Part shown: piece by piece, positions 58,031 through 64,000 of the stretch
How positions within the stretch are numbered: the first letter of the stretch is position 1
How the letters are laid out: every line of letters begins with the position of its first letter
NCBI RefSeq assembly: GCF_900188085.1
Contig: NZ_FZOU01000005.1
Coordinates: 1-64,000 of the forward strand
From: Granulicella rosea
GTDB taxonomy: Bacteria > Acidobacteriota > Terriglobia > Terriglobales > Acidobacteriaceae
DNA: 64,000 bases
Reading direction: 5' to 3'
The notes under the pieces: generated by a model
Database searches by the model: none
Told to the model about the DNA's origin: nothing
The model's input: the letters and a program-made list of their open reading frames with translations, nothing else
Program-made: the position numbers and the translations under genes

Positions 58031-59575
58031 ATGCAGAGCAAGACGTTACGCACACTGGCGCTGGCGGCGGTTTCGGCGCAGTGCTTCGGGCTGGGATCGG
58101 TTGAGGCCCAGACCCTGCAGCACCCGGCGACCAAGCCGGTGAACGAGGAGACCGGGACGCGGGTCTTCCACCACGAGAACGTGCTGGGCACGTCGCTGGA
58201 GCTGAAGCTGCGTGTCGCCGACAGTGCGCGGGCCGCGAAGGCGGAGAACGCCGTGCTGGCCGAGATCGACCGCTGCGACCGCATTCTGAGCGCTTGGCGC
58301 GCGGATAGCGAGTTCTCGCGCTGGGCCTCAACCCAGGGGACGGCTGTGCCGGTCTCGGCCGAGCTGATGGACGTGCTCTACCTCTTCGATGGCTGGCGGC
58401 GGCAGACCGGCGGGGCGCTGGACGCGTCGGCTGAGTCGGCCACCCGGCTATGGCGGCAGGCTGCGTTGACAGGCGTCGCGCCCACGGCTGCGGAGCGCGC
58501 GGCGGTCGTGCGCCAGATGCAGGCGCCGCACTGGACGCTCGACCGCGTAGCCGGCACAGCAACTCACCTCGACGACGCTCCGCTGGCGCTGAACAGCTTC
58601 GCCAAGAGCTACATCGCGGGCCGCGCGGCGGACGCTGCGCTGGCTGCCGGAGCGAAGGGCGTATTGCTGAACATCGGCGGCGACCTCGTCATGCGTGGCG
58701 ACTGGACCGAGCGCGTCGCCATCGCCGATCCGCGCGCCGACGCCGAGAACGACGAGCCGATCGACATGGTGCGAGTCGCGAACCGCGCGCTGGCGACCAG
58801 CGGCACATACCGCCGCGGGGTGGAGTTGGATGGCGCGCATCTGTCGCACATTCTCGACCCGCGCACGGCCGAGCCGGCGATGCATGTACTCTCGGCGACG
58901 GTGATCGCGCCCGATGCCTCCGAGGCAGGCGCGCTGGCGACGGCGTTTTCCGTCATGAAGCCGTTCGAGAGCGAGGCGCTGGCTGCGCAGTTGCGCCAGG
59001 TGGACTATCTGCTGGTGCTCGCCGATGGCCGTCGGGTCGAAAGCCCCGGCTGGGCGGCGCATCAGCTTCCTCGCATCGTGCGGACGGCGTACCTTCCGCC
59101 GGTGAAGGCCGCACAAAATCTGGACCTGGTGATTACGCTGGAGCTGGCGCGCATCAACGATCCGCGCTACCGTCGTCCGTATGTGTCTGTGTGGGTTGAA
59201 GATAAGGACCGCTACCCGGTGAAGACCATCGCGCTGTGGTTCGACAAGGTGCGCTGGCTGCCGGACCTGAAGGGCTGGTATCGCGACGACCAGGTGCGGT
59301 CGCTGGCCGAGGGCACGGATCTTTCGACGACGATCAGCGCGGCGACGCGTCCGCCGGGCAAATACACCCTGCGCTGGGACGGCAGGGACAACGCCGGCAA
59401 GCCGGTGAAGCCGGGTAAATATACCCTCTGCATCGAGCTGGCGCGCGAGCACGGCGGACATCAGCTGGTGGAGCAGGTGATCGACTTCGACGGCAGGACC
59501 GCAGCGAAGTTCACACTGCCGGGCGGCGCGGAGTTGGCGGGCGCAACGCTCGACTACGGTGTCCATGCCAAGTAA
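58031..59575 (+). CDS. apbE: FAD:protein FMN transferase (ApbE) fused to DUF2271
   Basis: 514 aa from ATG 58031 (GGGAG upstream). Signal peptide to about residue 27. ApbE domain (about 45-340): MxTxxE-like start VLGTSLELKL, SEFSRW, GALDASAES, LALNSFAKSYIAGRAA, LLNIGGDLVMRG, ATSGTYRRG and HILDPRTAEP. DUF2271 occupies about 350-514 (LVITLELARIND, YVSVWVEDKD, KYTLRWDGRDNAG). ApbE attaches FMN to Ser/Thr of exported electron carriers. It overlaps the PepSY gene, its likely partner. Confidence 0.9.
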   Translation: MQSKTLRTLALAAVSAQCFGLGSVEAQTLQHPATKPVNEETGTRVFHHENVLGTSLELKLRVADSARAAKAENAVLAEIDRCDRILSAWRADSEFSRWASTQGTAVPVSAELMDVLYLFDGWRRQTGGALDASAESATRLWRQAALTGVAPTAAERAAVVRQMQAPHWTLDRVAGTATHLDDAPLALNSFAKSYIAGRAADAALAAGAKGVLLNIGGDLVMRGDWTERVAIADPRADAENDEPIDMVRVANRALATSGTYRRGVELDGAHLSHILDPRTAEPAMHVLSATVIAPDASEAGALATAFSVMKPFESEALAAQLRQVDYLLVLADGRRVESPGWAAHQLPRIVRTAYLPPVKAAQNLDLVITLELARINDPRYRRPYVSVWVEDKDRYPVKTIALWFDKVRWLPDLKGWYRDDQVRSLAEGTDLSTTISAATRPPGKYTLRWDGRDNAGKPVKPGKYTLCIELAREHGGHQLVEQVIDFDGRTAAKFTLPGGAELAGATLDYGVHAK

Positions 59576-60212
59576 TTCGACGACCGAGACGAAGCCCGCA
59601 CGGCAGCCTGTCCCGCTGGCCGCAAGGCTGCGGAAACAGACCGCGATCGTCAGCCGGTGGCTGCATATCTACCTGTCGATGGCGTCGTTCGCGGTGGTGC
59701 TGTTCTTCGCGGTCACCGGTCTGACGCTGAACCATGCGGACTGGTTCGTCTCGCAGCAGCGCACCTCGCAGCGCAGCGGGTCCGTTCCGCTGGAATGGCT
59801 GCCGCCCGCCGCGAAGGAGCCGGCGAAGCTGGAGATCGTTGAGCGCCTCCGTTCGGCGGAGAAGCTGCACGGCGCGGTCTCGGACTTTCGCGTGGACGCG
59901 GATCAGATTGCGGTCAGCTTCAAGGCGCCGGGCTATGCGGCGGACGCCTTCATCGACAGCCACACGGGCAAGTACGACCTGACGGTGACGAGCAACGGCT
60001 TCGTCGCCGTGTTGAACGACCTGCACAAGGGCCGCGACGCGGGCAAGGGGTGGGGCTGGCTGATCGATGCGTCCGCAGTGCTGCTGACGCTGGTCTCGCT
60101 GACCGGGCTGCTGCTGCTGTTCTTTGTGTACAAGCGGCGGGTGTCGGGGTTGATCCTGGCGGTCGCGGGTGGGGTGTTCTGCTGGCTGGTGTGGCTGAAG
60201 TTTGTGCCTTAA
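59565..60212 (+). CDS. PepSY-associated membrane protein
   Basis: 215 aa. N-terminal helix after VSRWLHIYLSMASFAVVLFFAVTGLTLNH, the hallmark of PepSY_TM proteins, a periplasmic region of about 90 residues, then two C-terminal helices (LIDASAVLLTLVSLTGLLLLFF and GLILAVAGGVFCWLVW) around a HKGRDAGKGW segment. Probably a membrane electron-transfer partner of flavinylated proteins. Start ATG 59565, or GTG 59559; it overlaps apbE by about 11 nt. Confidence 0.85.
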   Translation: MPSNSTTETKPARQPVPLAARLRKQTAIVSRWLHIYLSMASFAVVLFFAVTGLTLNHADWFVSQQRTSQRSGSVPLEWLPPAAKEPAKLEIVERLRSAEKLHGAVSDFRVDADQIAVSFKAPGYAADAFIDSHTGKYDLTVTSNGFVAVLNDLHKGRDAGKGWGWLIDASAVLLTLVSLTGLLLLFFVYKRRVSGLILAVAGGVFCWLVWLKFVP

Positions 60213-60221
60213 TGTTTGAAG

Positions 60222-60331
60222 GTGTCATCCTGAACGAAGTGAAGGATCTGCTTCTTGCCCGTGGCTGAGATACTGCTTCGGGCAAGAAGCAGGTCCTTCG
60301 ACTGCGCTGCGCTTCACTCAGGATGACAGGC
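60222..60331. repeat. Full-length palindromic repeat, family A
   Basis: GTCATCCTGAACGAAGTGAA ... and CTCAGGATGACA ends are inverted; the inner stem is CTGCTTCTTGCCCG / CGGGCAAGAAGCAG. It lies between the convergent PepSY and trpE genes. Confidence 0.85.
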
Positions 60332-60351
60332 TTGGTTGCAAGTCTGGGATG

Positions 60352-61863
60352 TTAGCTCTCCCGCGCCCGCTCGATCGCGCGGACAACGGCCCTGGCCTTG
60401 TTGCCGCACTCAGCGAACTCGCTCTCCGGCACCGAGTCGGCGACGATGCCCGCGCCGGCCTGGATGTGGCCCTGTTCGCCGTTCATGAAGAGGGTGCGGA
60501 TGGCGATGCAGGAGTCCAGATTGCCGCTGAAGTCGGCGTAGAAGATGCTGCCGCCGTAGACGCCGCGGCGCGCGGGTTCGAGCTCTTCGATGATCTCCAT
60601 GGCGCGAATCTTCGGCGCGCCCGAGAGGGTGCCGGCGGGGAAGCAGGCCTTGAAGGCGTCCAGCGCGCCAAGCCCGGATTTGAGCTCGCCCTCGATGGCC
60701 GAGACTAGGTGCATGACGTGGCTGTAGCGTTCGACGAACATCAGATCCTTCACTCGCACCGACCCGAACTCGCTGACGCGGCCCACGTCGTTGCGGCCCA
60801 GGTCGACGAGCATGATGTGCTCGGCAACCTCTTTTTCATCGGCGCGCAAGCTGGCTTCGTGGGCGCGATCCTCTGCCTCATCGGCTGAACGCGGTCGCGT
60901 TCCCGCGATGGGCCGGTACTCCACCTTGCGGCCGTGGACGCGGACCAGCAACTCCGGCGACGAGCCGACGATGTGCGCGACCGACGGCTTCGCTCCGGGA
61001 GCTTCCAGACCGAAGCGCAGGAAATACATGTACGGCGAGGGATTGACGATGCGCAGCGCGCGGTAGACCTCGAAGGCCGGAACCTCCGGCTTGCAGTCGA
61101 AGCGCTGCGAGAGCACGCACTGGAAGACGTCGCCCGAGGCGATGTACTCCTTGGCCTTGGTGACTGCCTTGAGGAACGCGGCCTTGCCGGTGCGTGGCGT
61201 CAGCTTCAGTTTGGCGTCCTTGCCCTTGTAACGCTTGATCTTCGGCAGCGCCTGCGCGAGGCGGCGTTCCATTTTGTCCAGCCGGCGGACGGCGCGCTCG
61301 TAGGCGCCGGGCTTCTTGTCGCGCAGCAGGTCGACGGTCGCGATCAGCAGAATCTCTTTCTTCACGTGGTCGAAGGCGAGCACCTGGTCGAAGAACATCA
61401 GGCAGGCGTCGGGCGCGCCGAGCTCGTCGGCGGCGAGGGTCGGGAGTTTTTCGATCAGCCGGACGATGTCGTACGCGAAGAAACCGACCGCGCCGGCGGT
61501 GAAGGGCGGCAGGCCGGGCAGGCGCGCCGGGGTGTGGCCGGAGAGCGCGAGCTTCAGTTCGTCGAAGATATCGCCCTCGAAGGCGCGGCGCCTGCGGCCC
61601 TCTTCGACCGTGATGCTATGGCCGCGCGCGACCATCTTCTTATATGGCTCGATGCCGATGAAGGTGTAGCGTCCGACGTGCTCGCCGCCTTCGACCGATT
61701 CGAGCAGAAACGCCTCGGGCGCATCCTGCGCGATGCGCAGAAAGGCGGAGACCGGTGTCTCAAGGTCGGCGGTGACGGTGCGGTAGACGGGGACGAGGCT
61801 GTGGGTCTTCACCAGCTTCGAGAAGTCGCGTGCGTTCGGCAGGGATTGTTTGGAGGAGGCCAT
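60352..61863 (-). CDS. trpE: Anthranilate synthase component I
   Basis: Chorismate to anthranilate, first step of tryptophan synthesis, with TrpG supplying ammonia. 503 aa. The feedback-binding segment FLLESVEGGEHVGRYTFIG (LLES) and NPSPYMYF mark TrpE over PabB. Catalytic blocks: GDVFQCVLSQRF, GSSPELLVRV, RPIAGTRPRS, VDLGRNDVGRV, AGTLSGAPKIRAMEII and YGGSIFYADFSGNLDSCIAIRT. Start ATG 61863 is back to back with the Sel1-like gene. No attenuator is visible. Confidence 0.95.
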   Translation of the reverse strand: MASSKQSLPNARDFSKLVKTHSLVPVYRTVTADLETPVSAFLRIAQDAPEAFLLESVEGGEHVGRYTFIGIEPYKKMVARGHSITVEEGRRRRAFEGDIFDELKLALSGHTPARLPGLPPFTAGAVGFFAYDIVRLIEKLPTLAADELGAPDACLMFFDQVLAFDHVKKEILLIATVDLLRDKKPGAYERAVRRLDKMERRLAQALPKIKRYKGKDAKLKLTPRTGKAAFLKAVTKAKEYIASGDVFQCVLSQRFDCKPEVPAFEVYRALRIVNPSPYMYFLRFGLEAPGAKPSVAHIVGSSPELLVRVHGRKVEYRPIAGTRPRSADEAEDRAHEASLRADEKEVAEHIMLVDLGRNDVGRVSEFGSVRVKDLMFVERYSHVMHLVSAIEGELKSGLGALDAFKACFPAGTLSGAPKIRAMEIIEELEPARRGVYGGSIFYADFSGNLDSCIAIRTLFMNGEQGHIQAGAGIVADSVPESEFAECGNKARAVVRAIERARES

Positions 61864-61903
61864 GGTCGTCAGCTCAATGGTAAATGGCGTCCCGTGCTAT
61901 CTC

Positions 61904-62506
61904 ATGCCGTGCCTTACAATACCGACATTGAGCCGAACTTTTTCCCACTTTCGTCATTGGATTTCCGCGAACTCTTCCAGAAGGCGGACGTGGCTCCAGG
62001 TGCTTGTCTGTGGATTCTTCTTCATCGCAACTGGGTGTCATTCCAAACCAGTTGCGTCGTCCTCCGCAGCCAAACCTGACAATTTTCAATCTCCGGCTGC
62101 GCCTCGCAATAGGACTCCCGGAGCCCTTCTTGGTGCCTGCGAATCCCGAGATGCGGTGGGATGCATCCTTTTGGGCGTTGATTACGAAAAGGGCGACGGC
62201 GTGGATCAAGACGATAAGCAGGCATTCCACTACTTCCGTCAAGCCTGCGACCTCGGGTTGCCGGACGGGTGTTTGAGAACTGGATTCTTCTACGAAACAG
62301 GCGCTGGAATGGCTCACAAAGATCAGAAACAGGCAGCTGTTCTGTACCGCTTAGCGTGTGCCGCAGGAAACGCGAATGCCTGTTACTCAGTTGCCGTCCT
62401 TCTTCATCAAGGGAATGGCATCCCGAAGGATGACGGAGAAGCGGCCATCTTTTTCGAGAAAGCCTGCTCATTGCACTTCGATACTGCCTGCGGAGTTATC
62501 CGCTAG
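61904..62506 (+). CDS. Lipoprotein with Sel1-like repeats
   Basis: About 200 aa; the start is uncertain (ATG 61862, 61880 or 61904 in frame). A lipobox-like FFFIATGC follows a hydrophobic run (WLQVLVCGFFFIATG). The mature part has three Sel1-type units with paired cysteines in the HcpA manner: LGACESRDAVGCILLGVDYEKGDGV, ACDLGLPDGCLRTGFFYETGAGM and ACAAGNANACYSVAVLLHQGNGI. Likely a protein-protein adaptor at the envelope. Confidence 0.75.
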   Translation: MPCLTIPTLSRTFSHFRHWISANSSRRRTWLQVLVCGFFFIATGCHSKPVASSSAAKPDNFQSPAAPRNRTPGALLGACESRDAVGCILLGVDYEKGDGVDQDDKQAFHYFRQACDLGLPDGCLRTGFFYETGAGMAHKDQKQAAVLYRLACAAGNANACYSVAVLLHQGNGIPKDDGEAAIFFEKACSLHFDTACGVIR

Positions 62507-62770
62507 TCCTCAAGAGAGGCTACTTCTTGCAATGCGTTTCTTCAAAGGCCTATACTCCGCAGGGTTTGCACCTTTGGCGGATCATCCATCCGGCCTGATT
62601 TGCCAGGGATTTACGATCCTTTTCCTCGTTGGCAGCGTCTCACAGTAGAGCCTGCCGGCCGGCGAAGCGATCAGTATGGCCGGAACAACCAGCGCCCTCT
62701 CGACCCCCATGTCGCGGTCGATATATACCCAGGGGCGCGCCCTGTATTTGTAGAAGAAGAAAAGGAACGA

Positions 62771-64000
<1,230 letters not shown>

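Noticed and set aside
11155..60331. CRISPR array
   Set aside because: The repeats are dispersed palindromes at single sites, not regularly spaced direct repeats with unique spacers.

Overview
The window is about 64 kb of GC-rich bacterial chromosome, mostly housekeeping genes on both strands. Gene content and style point to Acidobacteriota, probably Acidobacteriaceae (Terriglobus/Granulicella/Edaphobacter group). The clues are a diderm envelope (KdsB, beta-barrel proteins, TonB-domain proteins), futalosine-pathway menaquinone synthesis (MqnC), a DUF1844 protein, and dispersed palindromes with an AGGATGAC end. The assignment is inference; no rRNA is present.

Layout. 1-8.6 kb: HAD phosphatase, an exported repeat protein, kdsB, tRNA-Met(CAT), an acyltransferase, an S41-family protein that has lost its catalytic dyad, and a class A penicillin-binding protein. 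8.7-13 kb: a minus-strand run of ribF, a small exported protein, a PhnP-like hydrolase, DUF1844 and ygfZ. 13-23.3 kb: a plus-strand run with an exported zincin, mtnP, a PfkB kinase, a membrane glycosyltransferase, MgtC, then a murein-recycling cluster (a DapF homologue with both catalytic cysteines replaced by serine, LD-carboxypeptidase, Mpl) and PlsC. 23.3-28.4 kb: the elongasome (rodA, mrdA, divergent mreB). 29-32.9 kb: an RNase E/G whose S1 domain is split by an insertion of roughly 820 residues. 33-49 kb: a GIY-YIG gene between repeats, a GT2 synthase, an AbrB/PIN toxin-antitoxin pair with a palindromic operator, mqnC and a VKOR protein, a Tat-type phosphoesterase, a lactonase, an alcohol dehydrogenase, paired TonB-domain proteins, apt, acylphosphatase, efp and trpG.

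49.2-56.27 kb is the accessory region: two head-to-tail copies of a 3,527-bp integrative element inserted at the start codon of trpG. A 21-bp core is present three times at exact 3,527-bp spacing. Each copy carries a tyrosine recombinase read in two frames (candidate -1 slip at CCCAAAA), four small overlapping ORFs without recognisable function, a terminator, and about 1.1 kb of hairpin-rich, strikingly adenine-depleted DNA. The left end also supplies trpG with a new in-frame start codon and ribosome-binding site.

56.3-64 kb returns to chromosome: PaiB-like flavoprotein, an eight-EF-hand protein, ApbE-DUF2271 and a PepSY-type membrane protein (a likely extracytoplasmic flavin/electron-transfer group), trpE, a Sel1-type lipoprotein, and the start of glutamate dehydrogenase. 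Several families of palindromic repeats sit between genes throughout.
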